From Septoria linicola (lineage: Eukaryota; Ascomycota; Dothideomycetes; Mycosphaerellales; Mycosphaerellaceae), in contig CP099424.1 of assembly GCA_024114885.1 (NCBI GenBank), forward strand, positions 2,232,001 to 2,296,000: a stretch of DNA of 64,000 bases, in the 5' to 3' direction. Positions within the stretch are counted from its first letter, which is position 1. The number at the start of each line of letters is the position of its first letter. Made by a program: the position numbers and the translations under genes. Positions 54,541 to 64,000 of this stretch are shown here, piece after piece. A model generated the notes under the pieces. That model was not told the origin of the DNA. It did not search any database and worked only from the letters and a program-made list of their open reading frames with translations.

Positions 54541-54669
54541 GAATCTGCAAGTTTACGGCGTCGTTGTCAGGGGCAACACAATCGATAGTTCTAACGCACG
54601 TGCGTCGCGAACTTTTGGTGGGCGCAGAACCGTGAAGGTAAATGCATATTCCATCAGGAGCAGGGAAGG
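54541..54669. promoter_or_regulatory. 129-bp bidirectional promoter, kinesin / PPR
   Basis: Only 129 bp separate the start codons of the divergent kinesin (54540, -) and PPR protein (54670, +). Unless one start is misplaced, both genes share one compact promoter, with overlapping leaders likely. No TATA element stands out. Confidence 0.55.
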
Positions 54670-56829
54670 ATGCTGGAGTGTCGAGCGTGTGTATCACGCG
54701 CAATTCGTGCCATTGCGAGCGATGGACAGTATGGAGCTGCAGCACTCACGCGACCTTTGGCTTTTACGCCACACATCATCGCCAGTCGACCGCAGCGCCG
54801 ACGACTTGCCACGGTAGTCGAGAGGGATGCGCCTGCTCAAGATGCGCTGTCCGTGTTGGAGCCTGTCGAGAGGCCGACAGTCGAGCAGAATTCGCATAGA
54901 AGGGCTGGAAAGATGGTGATTGCCAACGAGAAAGCACTGCGCAAGGAGCTCGACTACCTTCGAGATCCCATCAAGCTGGCCGATCATGTCAACTATACGC
55001 TTCGAAGCAATATGCCAGACAAGGCGCTTGACTTGTGCCGGCTTGCGAGCAGGAACATGACTTGCACTGTGTCGTGGAATCATGTGCTGGCCTGGCAGAT
55101 GCAGAAAGGTCAGGTCACGAAAGCCATGGACACCTACAACGAGATGAAGAAGAGAGGCCAGTTCCCGGACAGCTACACTTACATGCGCCTTCTGACGGGC
55201 TTCTCGCATCACAAGGAGCATGTGACAAAGGCAGTGTCCGTTTACCACAGCATGAGCAGTCCGACGAGCAGAGTGAAGCCCAGCATCATGCACACCAACG
55301 CAGCATTGAGAGTATGTTCACTTGCGCAAGACATGGACGCATTATGGGGCATTGTCAGTAAGTTGCCAGAGAAGGGCGCGAACGCCCCGGACAGCAAGAC
55401 CTATACAACGATCCTGCAAGCCATACGACACAATGCTATGGGCAACGAGGCGGATCCCTCGCAGATGGCGAGACAGAGAAACGATGCTGTGAATGAGGGT
55501 CGGCGGATATGGCAAGAGATCATCACCAAATGGCGAAACGCTGAACTTGAGGTCGATGAGATGCTGGTTGCTGCCATGGCAGATCTGCTTCTCATTAGCA
55601 GGCGTATGCAAGACTGGGACGATGTGCTTAGTCTTGTGCAGCAGACAACGAAGCTCGAGCGACTTGTCGTGCCATTTAATGAAAGAGCGACAGAACACGT
55701 CCCTCGACCAGCAGAGGACGGTGGCGATGCTGAGCACGGCATTATTCTCGTGGACGATCACGAAGGCTTTATGCCTACACCATCGGCCAATGCTTTCAAG
55801 CCTGTCACAGCAGCCGCTCGAGACTCTGATCGATCGAGAAAATCCAGAGGAGGTCTTGCATGGGTCCAGCCAGGGAATGCCATACTTTCAATCCTCATAC
55901 GCGCGTGCTCACTGATGCGCACACCCAAGACTGCCAACGCGTATTGGGATACACTCACCTCAGCACCGTACAACATCACTCCTGATGTCGCCAATTTCCA
56001 CAACCTCATCAGACTACTCCGCAACAACCGCTCCTCAGTTCGTGTCAGCCACGTGCTGCAGCGCATGCACGGCGAGCTGGGCATGCAAGCCATCCCAGTG
56101 ACCTACGCAATGGCGATGAGCGTATGTGCCCGCGATCACAAAAACCCCAATGTCATGGACATTGCGGAAAGCATCGTCGGCGACATGGAAAAGCATCTCC
56201 ACTACCCCGATGCACAAACCCTCGAAGCCTACTTCAGCCTCGCCCACACTCGTGGCAATGGACCTGAAATCATCCACGCTGTGAACCGCATCCAGGCACT
56301 ACTGGACAAAATGCTCTCCAGCCCCAACGACTCGCAACGAAAAGTCTACGACGGCACACACGGCACTTCCCTCGAGTACACTGCAATCGGTCTCTACCAG
56401 TCCCTCATCGGCGCCGTCAACACTCTGCTTTCACGGAAGCTTATCCCCAACGATGCGATCGCTCACTGGGAAGACCGCAGGAAAGCTCTCGATGCTGATC
56501 TCAGCAGCGTCAAATTCCGCCTCGATAGTACCAAACAACGACTGGAGGTGAGAAGGAAATCTGACATCAACGAGAAGGAAGTGAAGGGGTTGAGGAAAGA
56601 GGATAATATCGCTGAGGCCAAATTGAAGTGGGAGAGAGGCAAGAGGAGCGTGGAGAGAGGGAGTGCTGTTGCTGCTGCTGCGGAGGAGAGAGGCGAGAGA
56701 TTGGTGGGCAAGAGAGTCAAGAGGCCGCAGGTTGGCGCGAGGAAGGTCAGGCCGTTTCGGGTGAAGGATAAGAATGCGCCGAAGAAGAAGGATGGGTTTG
56801 CGGATTTGCCGGGGGAGTTGGGTATGTGA
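54670..56829 (+). CDS. Mitochondrial pentatricopeptide repeat protein
   Basis: PPR protein of 719 residues, unspliced. The N terminus is Arg/Ala-rich with few acidic residues (MLECRACVSRAIRAIASDG, PQRRRLATVVERD), fitting a mitochondrial targeting sequence with cleavage near RRRLA. PPR-type helical pairs are seen at about 130-300 (TVSWNHVLAWQMQKGQVTKA, MDTYNEMKKRGQFPDSYTY, HTNAALRVCSLAQDMDALWG, SKTYTTILQAIRHN) and again at 400-560 (NAILSILIRACSLMRTPKTA, NAYWDTLTSAPYNITPDVAN, VTYAMAMSVCARDHKN). The C terminus is a long basic helix-rich tail (KGLRKEDNIAEAKLKWERGK). Such proteins bind organellar RNA for processing, stability or translation; it resembles fungal PPR factors for mitochondrial small-subunit rRNA or mRNA, but the target cannot be assigned. 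Confidence 0.85.
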   Translation: MLECRACVSRAIRAIASDGQYGAAALTRPLAFTPHIIASRPQRRRLATVVERDAPAQDALSVLEPVERPTVEQNSHRRAGKMVIANEKALRKELDYLRDPIKLADHVNYTLRSNMPDKALDLCRLASRNMTCTVSWNHVLAWQMQKGQVTKAMDTYNEMKKRGQFPDSYTYMRLLTGFSHHKEHVTKAVSVYHSMSSPTSRVKPSIMHTNAALRVCSLAQDMDALWGIVSKLPEKGANAPDSKTYTTILQAIRHNAMGNEADPSQMARQRNDAVNEGRRIWQEIITKWRNAELEVDEMLVAAMADLLLISRRMQDWDDVLSLVQQTTKLERLVVPFNERATEHVPRPAEDGGDAEHGIILVDDHEGFMPTPSANAFKPVTAAARDSDRSRKSRGGLAWVQPGNAILSILIRACSLMRTPKTANAYWDTLTSAPYNITPDVANFHNLIRLLRNNRSSVRVSHVLQRMHGELGMQAIPVTYAMAMSVCARDHKNPNVMDIAESIVGDMEKHLHYPDAQTLEAYFSLAHTRGNGPEIIHAVNRIQALLDKMLSSPNDSQRKVYDGTHGTSLEYTAIGLYQSLIGAVNTLLSRKLIPNDAIAHWEDRRKALDADLSSVKFRLDSTKQRLEVRRKSDINEKEVKGLRKEDNIAEAKLKWERGKRSVERGSAVAAAAEERGERLVGKRVKRPQVGARKVRPFRVKDKNAPKKKDGFADLPGELGM

Positions 56830-57019
56830 GATATGGCAAGCAAGAGGGAGATGATGGAGAGTGTATGAGTATTGTGAGTGCAATTGTATGATACAGACCG
56901 TGCGGCTAGTTACTGCGCAGGGAGAAAGTCCCGCGGTATCTTCGCTTCCATGATCTAGCTGACATGCTCGACAATCTGCCCACTGGCACGCACGGCTTCT
57001 ACATCTTCTCTCAGAGACA

Positions 57020-58527
57020 TTAGTCGCGTGGCGATCCCCGTGGAAGTCCACTCGTGAGTCCGCCACGAGGCAGTCCGCGTCCTCTGCCACCCCCGCGAGC
57101 TCTACCAGCAATAGAAGCATCTAGGCTTGTACTCAACGGGTGAGCGTTGGACTGGAACGGAACTGGGCTGCCGGTCGCCTGACCAGCGGCGGCGAACAGG
57201 GGCTTGACGGGTCCTTGTTGTCCTGCGCTGCTTGATCGGTCCGATTGCGGGTTGTGTAGTTTTGCTACTGGGGTCTGCTGTGGTGCTGGAGAAGGCTGCA
57301 GAGGCGTCTGTGAAGCCTTTGGCAGAGGGCGTGGTAGTGTTGGCGGCTGGGGTGCTCCAGTTACCTCGACTTCTGCGGCATCGTAAACTTGGTCTGGCGT
57401 GGTTGGGGCTTTCGGTGGCAAGTGGACACAGCCTTCGAGCTCTATTTTTCCCGCATCGATGAACCAGTGGAGGCATGGGCCTATGAGCTCTCGTCTTATC
57501 TTTTCGACCTCTTGGCAGAGGTAAGGCAGCGAGCCAATTCCTAGGCGTGGTGAGCGTCCGATGCAATCCTTGTTCCCGCAGGCGTACGCATTCCCTGGCA
57601 CCGAGTGACGGAAGTCTGTGGCGTTTGTGAAAGCGTTCATGAATGACTTCGAGGTGATTGCGGACAACGGGTACAATCTGTTCTGCTTCAAGGCCTGCAC
57701 GAAATTGGCGAAGCAGATTTCAGCGATTCCACATCCAGGTAGACAGGCATAGGCTGTGCCAAGATCCTTACGGAGCGTCGATCGGGCGTCGATGACTTTC
57801 TCGACAGCAACGTGTAATTTCGTCAACATTTCTGAGCGCTTCGCATTCGTGGCATCTGACGCAGCTGTCAGTGAGGCATTCATTGGTCCCGACGGCACGT
57901 TACAATTGGGAGCTTGCGCTTACCGACCATCGCTGGAAGATGAGCTTTTGTGTTCTCCACCATCTTCCCAGCTATGACATGGGTGGTCGAGTTCAAGATG
58001 ATATCGCGGCCAAAGGTCTTGAAGCCTTCGACGTCGCGAAACAATTAAGAAGCTGCAAACAGCGTCGTGTGGTCGCGGCCAGTCCGGGCATCGCGATTCA
58101 GCCATCTCCTCGCTGGGTACATCAAGGCCACTTCACAGCCATACTTGCTGCTCGCCTTAGCGACTTCCAGTATCGATGCGACACTGAATGAGTCACTTGT
58201 GTCGACCTTGTCGTTTTGCAGGTGCAAGATATTGCAGATCACCTCGACGGCAAATGGATTATCTTCAGGGGGCGCGATCTCGAGCGACTGGCCAGCCTCA
58301 CTTGCCCGCAGGTCAGTGCCTTCCTTGAAATGCGGCTTGAACAGAGCTCTCATGACAGGAGAGCCCATGGCGGGAGCCGCGGAGCTGACCCGGAACCTGG
58401 TGGTTTTGCCATTGCCAAACCTCGCGCCGCAGATCAGGATTGCATCTCCGTTCGGATAGATGTCGATGGTGCTACTTGGCTCTGACGTGGCTGTCAAGGT
58501 GCCATCTGTTGCATCGTCTGTAGCCAT
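57020..58527 (-). pseudogene. BTB/POZ protein, copy 4, with nonsense codon
   Basis: Fourth BTB protein gene, minus strand, exons 58527-57924 and 57864-57020, 59-bp intron (GTAAGC..GACAG). The start MATDDATDGTLTATSEPSST leads to the BTB core: IYPNGDAILICGARFG, TTRFRVSSAAPAMGSPVMRA, LFKPHFKEGTDLR, IAPPEDNPFAVEVICNILHL, SILEVAKASSKYGCEVALMY. At 58047-58045 an in-frame TAA follows TTLFAAS and precedes LFRDVEGFKTFGRDIILNS; the other copies have SAYLF, SAYLL or SAYLI here, so the codon replaces a Tyr. Beyond it the frame is open for over 320 codons and includes a correct splice junction (AMV/AASDATNAKR), a Cys-rich domain (YACLPGCGIAEICF, YACGNKDCIGR, GPCLHWFIDAGKIELEGCVH) and an Arg-Gly-rich end. 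A recent nonsense mutation, a sequence error or a truncated functional allele are the options. Confidence 0.75.
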
Positions 58528-59508
58528 GATGCAATCAGTTGACAGCGAAGTTGAGGTCGACCGATCAGAGGGTTTTGAGAGGGTTTTAAGAAAGGCAGAA
58601 ATGATCTGAGCTGTAGCAAGCACAGGCGAGATTTTCAAAGCCTCACCCGATCGTCGGACGTTCGTTTTCGCATGCATGCATGACATTGCTTCACTTTCTG
58701 CAGGCCACGACGAAGCGCTGGACAGCTGCGCATCGTCAAATTGGCTTCAAAGCCGACACTTAAGGGCAATCGCGCGACAGTTGACACGTCGCACAGTCTG
58801 GGCGAGGACAGTACGTCGGCCTGCTGTTCATATCAGCGCAATGCTGAACTGTCGTCGTATGTATGTCTGCCGTGAAGGACGATGTGTTTCGCAGTTAAGC
58901 ATGCACCTGGCGAGGACAGTCAATGCCAGTCAGTGCAGTACTTCTCACCTAGCTGCACCTCATTCTACTTGAGCTGATCATATTCCTGGTCTTTCACAAG
59001 CAAGTCAGATAGTGGTGAGGCACTCTTGGTAACATCTTCATTTGCTGCTGGCTGAGCAGGTTCGGCAGGTCAATCGTGCTCATTGCTGTGAAGCCCATTT
59101 GCGCAATCCAATGGAAACTACTATCGTGGAAAAACTAGCTCCCGTGATGTGCACAACACGATCTTGGCATATAGAAGCTTGTCTGATGGCGAGGTGAAGC
59201 GTGAGGCCGACGTCTGGCACCGCAGCAGGAGCGAGGCGCACAGACACGTCGTGCTGAACTTTGATTCGGTCGCGGCTTCTCCCGCAGTCACTTTTTTCTG
59301 AACGCTTGCCTGCCTGCTGCAGAAGTTCCTTCGCACAAACATCCTTCTCCTCCATCTCACACAAACTCACCACACTTTCTCTCCTCAACAACCTCAACTT
59401 GCGTGCACAACTGATTGTCGCAAGCAACGCATTCTCTTGACTACTGAATTCAACGCGAATACGCACCCTCCTGAACACTTGACAGTCACTACCAGTCAGC
59501 CACACGAC
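58528..59508. other. Divergent intergenic upstream of DBP2
   Basis: 981 bp between BTB copy 4 (-) and DBP2 (+). The last 170 bp before ATG 59509 form a CT- and CA-rich leader (about 59340-59400), common for highly expressed fungal genes. The minus-strand frame at 59080-59616 overlaps the leader and is not credible. Confidence 0.45.
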
Positions 59509-61857
59509 ATGTCTTACGGCGGCGGCGGCGGCGGTTACGGAGGCTCGCGCGGCGGAGGCGGCTACGGCGGCGGCGGTGGAGGATACTCGAACGGGTACGA
59601 CAACGGATACAGTCATGGCTCTCAGAGTCGCTACGATGATCGCAACTACTCTTCTGGGTAAGCACGATAATCAGGCAACCCTGGGACCTACGTCCTATTC
59701 AATTTTCATATCACTATCATCCCCAGCGACATTCGAGTTGAAAGCTAACATCATATCATAGAGGCGGCGGCGGTTACGGCGGTGGTGGAGGTGGCTCAAA
59801 TGGCTACGGCGGAGGTGGTGGTGGCTACGGAGGCGGTGGCGGCGGCGGTGATCGCATGAACAACCTCGGCGCTGGCCTTCGCACACAACAGTGGGATTTG
59901 AGCACTCTTCCCAAGTTCGAGAAGTCATTCTACAAAGAGCACCCAGATGTCGCCGCACGATCACCAGCCGAAGTGGACGAGTTCCGTCGCAAGCATGTCA
60001 TCACCATCCAAGGTCGCGATGTCCCCAAGCCAGTCCATACATTCGACGAAGCTGGATTCCCCAACTACGTGATCAGCGAGGTCAAGGCGCAAGGTTTCGC
60101 CAACCCAACTCCCATTCAGTCGCAAGGTTGGCCAATGGCTCTTTCTGGTCGTGATGTTGTCGGTATTGCCGAGACCGGTTCTGGAAAGACTCTCACATAC
60201 ACTCTGCCTGCCATTGTGCACATCAACGCACAGCCACTTCTTGCACAAGGCGATGGTCCAATCGTCCTCATCTTGGCTCCAACCCGTGAGTTGGCTGTCC
60301 AGATTCAAGAGGAGGTCAGCAAATTTGGAAAGTCTTCGCGCATTCGCAACACTTGTGTCTACGGTGGTGTGCCAAAGGGAGGTCAAATCCGCGACCTCGC
60401 CCGTGGTGTAGAGGTCTGCATTGCCACTCCAGGTCGTCTGATTGACATGCTCGAGGCTGGCAAGACCAACCTGCGCCGTGTCACCTACCTCGTCCTCGAT
60501 GAGGCTGATCGCATGTTGGACATGGGTTTCGAGCCACAAATCCGCAAGATCATTGGTCAAATTCGCCCAGATCGTCAGACTTGCATGTGGTCCGCTACTT
60601 GGCCAAAGGAGATTCGCCAGATGGCCAACGACTTCCAGCAAAACTTCATCCAGGTCAACGTTGGTTCGCACGACCTGCACGCCAACAAGCGCATTACCCA
60701 GATTGTCGAGGTCTGCTCTGACTTCGAGAAGCGCGACAAGATGCTTCGACACCTCGAGAAGATCATGGAGGACAAGAGCCACAAGATCCTCATCTTTACC
60801 AGCACAAAGCGTGTTGCTGATGACATTACCCGTCTGCTCCGCCAGGACGGCTGGCCTGCCCTTTCCATCCACGGTGACAAGCAGCAGAACGAGCGCGACT
60901 GGGTGCTGAACGAATTCAAGACGGGCAAGAGCCCAATCATGGTGGCCACCGATGTGGCCTCCCGTGGTATCGGTATGCTTGCTATCCTCCCCATACAACC
61001 CTTCTCCCTTCCCCGTCCTCCCGCTCGTAAGTGCGGGGTCTGTTTACGTCGAAGCTGCACTCTGTACGCTCGGCGTGCACACATAACCATTCTCGTCTAG
61101 GGCTATCAGTGTTTCTTTGTTCTTCTTAGGATCCTTGGAGACTTCCCTCGGCAAAGGTCCTTCTTTGCCGTGTCTTTCCGTTTCTCTGCTCCCGCTTGCA
61201 ACCAGTAGAGAATCGGATCATGAGTCTTTCAATGTTGCGTTGGTGTCACAGCTGCGCGCGTCCAAGGATCCCACTAGGAGAATGTTGCACGGCCCAGTGA
61301 AGACATTGTGGATGTACATGTGCGCGCAAGAGCGTGTCGCACCTTGATCTATTCACGACAAGGTTGCAATGAGTGTCGCATGTTGCGCACAAGACAGATC
61401 TCGCATCCGACACAGGATTGCTATTGCTCGCTTCACTACCGTCCACAGCACTGAACTAACATTTGTTGCGTTGCAAAGACGTCAAGGACATCACTCACGT
61501 GTTCAACTACGACTACCCAAACAACTCAGAGGACTACGTTCACCGTATCGGCCGTACAGGTCGTGCCGGTCGCTTGGGTACCGCCGTCACCCTGTTCACC
61601 ACAGATAGTGAGTATACCCTCACACCTTTGTTCAAACCACCGCTAACACGTTCACAGACTCAAAGCAGGCTCGTGATCTCGTCAGCATTCTTCGTGAGGC
61701 TGGCCAGCAGATTGACCCTCGTCTTGAGGAGATGGTCCGCTACGGAGGCGGTGGTGGCGGTGGTGGCTGGCGCGGCGGCCGTGGTGGTCGTGGCGGAGGC
61801 CGCGGCGGCTGGACTGGTGGGAATAACGCTCCTCTCGGTGGCAGCCGTCGCTGGTAG
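59509..61857 (+). CDS. DBP2: DEAD-box RNA helicase DBP2 (p68 type)
   Basis: ATP-dependent RNA helicase for ribosome biogenesis, mRNP assembly and RNA quality control. Exons are 59509-59657, 59762-60972, 61479-61607 and 61658-61857, 562 residues. Gly/Tyr/Arg-rich N terminus (MSYGGGGGGYGGSRGGGGYG) and a C-terminal RGG region (GGWRGGRGGRGGGRGG). Motifs in order: Q motif GFANPTPIQSQGWP, I AETGSGKT, Ia PTRELA, Ib TPGRLID, II DEAD, III SAT, IV ILIFTSTKR, V VATDVASRGID (completed by splicing), VI HRIGRTGRAG. The third intron-separated join (TTD/NSKQARDLV) also restores the family sequence. Intron 2 is 506 bp and lies at motif V, late in the gene; introns 1 and 3 are 104 and 50 bp. In yeast the DBP2 gene has an unusually long, late intron involved in autoregulation. 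Confidence 0.95.
60973..61478 (+). promoter_or_regulatory. Long intron of DBP2
   Basis: 506-bp intron with GTATGC donor, AAAG acceptor and a GAACTAAC branch site at about 61453-61460, splitting motif V (SRGI/D). It is roughly ten times the usual length here. Unspliced reading continues only to a stop at 61098-61100, so retention would truncate the helicase before motif VI. Confidence 0.75.
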
Positions 61858-64000
61858 ATGCTGTCTCGATGACATCTTCTTGCTTTATTGACTGCATTAC
61901 GGCATGGCGTTGACGAGTAGACGGCACAGAGGCATGGGTCTTTTCGACTGGCAAGGGAGATACCGCTACTGACAGTGCGTTTCACGGCGTTCTGGGAAAG
62001 AAAATTGTGTTTTGTAATTCACGCATCAGCTCCCAGCATGGGCGAGCCAGGCTGCGCACGCAGTGGATAGACTGAACGATATGGGCTCCAAAGAAATGAA
62101 TGTGAATTCTGCGATTGCATCTCTGTCATCAACTGCTGTCTATCCTACTCTCGTCATGAACTTGCCTCCATTGATCATCGTGACAATGTTGTTGTTCACT
62201 GACCGCCATAAACGATGCACACCTTCCTTGCGCGCATTATCGGCACTTCTCCTGGCCTTATCCGCCACTCTAGACTCCATTTACTGGTCTTGCTTGAGCT
62301 AAGCATGGCATCGTGCCGCCAGGAGCATCTATTTCATCTCATGTGGTTGCTAGGGTTGATCGAAAGAAAGTGCTGGGACTGTCGACGATGAGCTAGACGG
62401 AGAGTCACGGGCTCATATTCGAATGGTAGCTTCTTTGTGATGATAAATACATGTCTGCTCTGTTTGGTTGGCATGTGCGCGGAAAGTGTCTAGATCTGGT
62501 CTTGCTTTGGAATTATGGATTTGAAGGAAACTCGTACTTATGGGAAAAGTGACCACCACATATATACATCCTAATCGTGCTTCGACCTCAAAGTGAGGCG
62601 TTCGAGCAAATGGATATGTGAGATATGAGAGATAGAGAGAGAGAGCGAACCATGTTGGGAGTCTGGTACTGATTACAGTTGAATATCTTCCTTGTGAGCT
62701 ATGTTCATCTACGATCGTGTCGCCCCTTTCACACAGCTTACCTTATACACGCTTTGAGCATGTATCAATTCTACGTCCGCAAGACAAGAAGCACCGTATC
62801 TGTCCGTTTCTGCAGATCGAATCGAAACCAGCAAGGCCATCATACTCCTGCCTGTCAGACATCATGCTTGTGAGAGGGCCGAATGTGCTTCTCGTTGACA
62901 GAGGCCAAGCTGGCCGTGGCTGAAGCTGATTCCATGGAAAACAACAGTCGCGGAGAAGGTGTGGAAGCAAGCATCTCGTCGGTAGAAGAGGGTGTAACTG
63001 TCGTTGAAACCCTTGCTGTACCTTCACACTCACGGGCTTGGTTGGAATCCTCACTCTTTAGCATGTCCACTGTGCTGATCCAGCACATGGAGCACTTCTG
63101 TCTCGGTAGAGATCTGATGATCTGGGAGCACATGTAAGACAAAATCCCATGTGTCTCTTGCGGTGCAAGGGCAAGGAGGTGTGGTGACGGGGACGCCCTG
63201 GCTGTTCAGTGAAAGTCTCCTGTTCTGGGATGAAGTATTTCGCCGCCAGCCAGAGATCTGTATCGCTATGTGCTCCTGTGTATCGATAGGTATGGCGATG
63301 CGGCTAGCAAGCTAGGCGTCCAGACTACTTCCGAGTGGATCTTGTACGACATGCCGGTGATCGCAAGGCAGAAGTAGACCAACAGGCCGAGAGTGCTGGG
63401 TGAGCGTCCACTGTACAGTGAGCCGGCAGCGTGCCATCAGCTATGATTTGTTCATAGCATGCTCCGACACACATGTAGCTGGCTGGCCTGTAGTCTAGCA
63501 GCTGGAGATCGTGAGACGCTCATGTCCCCTGTCTCCTCCCTCGAAATCGAAACAGCCGTGGTGGTGCACGCAACGGAGGCTGGGAGAGAGTGCGAAGGAA
63601 GGGAAATGTTGCTGCATTCGAGCTTCACATCGCGGCCCTCATGACCTTGGCCGAGGTATTGTTGCATAAAATGAAGAGTAGGACGTTGGTGACAATCTGG
63701 TCCAGTGACTCAGGCTAGACATGCAAGTTCGCACGTGGATCTGCAAGACAGATGCTGGCACTCTGCTACTTGGAGTGCGAACGCTCGTGTGACAAGAGCT
63801 GGTGCCTGCCTCCCGGCACAACGAGGCGTGGCTCGATGCTGGAAATGCGAGGAAGCCAATGAGCTATACTGAAGGAAGTACCGTATTGCATGTCTGGTGT
63901 CCATGTCGGTCAGAAGTGAGCGGCATGCAACAATGCAGCTCTCTTGGTAGCAGATTGAGTATCTGCATCAAACACATGGCAAGCATGTTACGGAAGCGAC
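61858..64000. other. Gene-poor right end of window
   Basis: 2.1 kb without a gene I can support. On the minus strand there are isolated protein-like fragments: LDQIVTNVLLFILCNNTSAK near 63700-63640, LGLLVYFCLAITGMSYKIHS near 63400-63330, and a Ser/Thr-rich end at 63142-62855. They could be exons of an unrecognised membrane protein, but I could not connect them by splicing. A GA microsatellite is present at about 62634-62645. Confidence 0.35.
62634..62645. repeat. GA microsatellite
   Basis: Six uninterrupted AG units preceded by imperfect GAGATA repeats (from about 62620). Noncoding. Confidence 0.7.

Noticed and set aside
59080..59616. Minus-strand open frame overlapping the DBP2 leader and first exon.
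   Set aside because: Its Val/Ala/Ser-rich start is just the complement of the Gly-codon repeat of DBP2 exon 1.
60973..61100. DBP2 ending at 61100 without splicing.
   Set aside because: It would lack motif VI and the RGG tail, both of which are encoded downstream and restored by splicing.
338..61857. Apparent excess of introns that are multiples of three and lack stops (VPS35, NTF2-like, DUF6604, TAD2, kinesin).
   Set aside because: Five of about 36 introns is close to what chance predicts (one third in length class, roughly 40% of those stop-free at about 18 codons). Individual cases are still worth noting for annotation.
1..64000. CRISPR arrays, transposons, rRNA, tRNA or a biosynthetic cluster.
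   Set aside because: No repeat-spacer pattern, transposase, LTR pair, tRNA-like B box in context, or core synthase gene was seen.

Overview
The window is nuclear DNA of a filamentous ascomycete. Genes carry many short GT..AG introns (about 48-104 bp, branch sites of CTAAC/CTGAC type), the two strands are mixed, there are no operons, and the gene families are typical of Pezizomycotina (NACHT/ankyrin, DUF6604, DUF7820, fungal BTB, LPxEIR-type F-box-like and TMEM135-like proteins). Gene content and intron style suggest Dothideomycetes, perhaps the Mycosphaerellaceae, but that placement is inference. I recognise no rRNA, tRNA, CRISPR array or transposon.

Layout. 0.3-8.2 kb: retromer subunit VPS35 (+), a NACHT-ankyrin NLR-like protein (+), a secreted, probably GPI-anchored protein (-) and a SnoaL/NTF2-like protein (-). 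9.5-18 kb: tRNA dihydrouridine synthase DUS4 (-), an F-box-like protein (-), a MAPEG-family membrane protein (+), a decayed fungal transcription factor (-) and a TMEM135-like membrane protein (-). 18-23 kb: AFG2-type AAA ATPase (-) and, divergent from it, a mitochondrial protein (+). 23-26.3 kb, an accessory-looking stretch: a BTB protein, a guanyl-RNase-fold protein with all catalytic residues, and a small secreted Lys-Arg-rich precursor (all +). 26.4-36 kb, all minus strand: a DUF6604 gene with two apparent lesions, an F-box-like protein, a ten-exon sugar transporter with microexons and a CorA-like membrane protein. 36.7-48 kb: HMG-CoA synthase ERG13 (+), a DUF7820 membrane protein (+), tRNA adenosine deaminase TAD2 (+) and DYRK kinase YAK1 (-). 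49-58.6 kb: two tandem BTB genes (+), a kinesin-6-like motor (-) sharing a 129-bp divergent promoter with a mitochondrial PPR protein (+), and a fourth BTB gene (-) cut by a nonsense codon. 59.5-61.9 kb: DEAD-box helicase DBP2 (+) with an unusually long intron. The last 2.1 kb holds nothing I can name.

Most genes are single-copy housekeeping genes (retromer, sterol synthesis, tRNA modification, ribosome biogenesis, RNA helicase, kinase, kinesin) and do not form a pathway. The parts that stand out are the dispersed family of four BTB proteins, three of which end in a Cys/His signature; three genes with visible lesions (DUF6604, BTB copy 4, a transcription factor); the RNase-fold protein; the NLR-like protein; and intron architectures with possible regulatory meaning (DBP2 long intron, ERG13 intron hairpin, stop-free introns in the kinesin P-loop and before the TAD2 active site).
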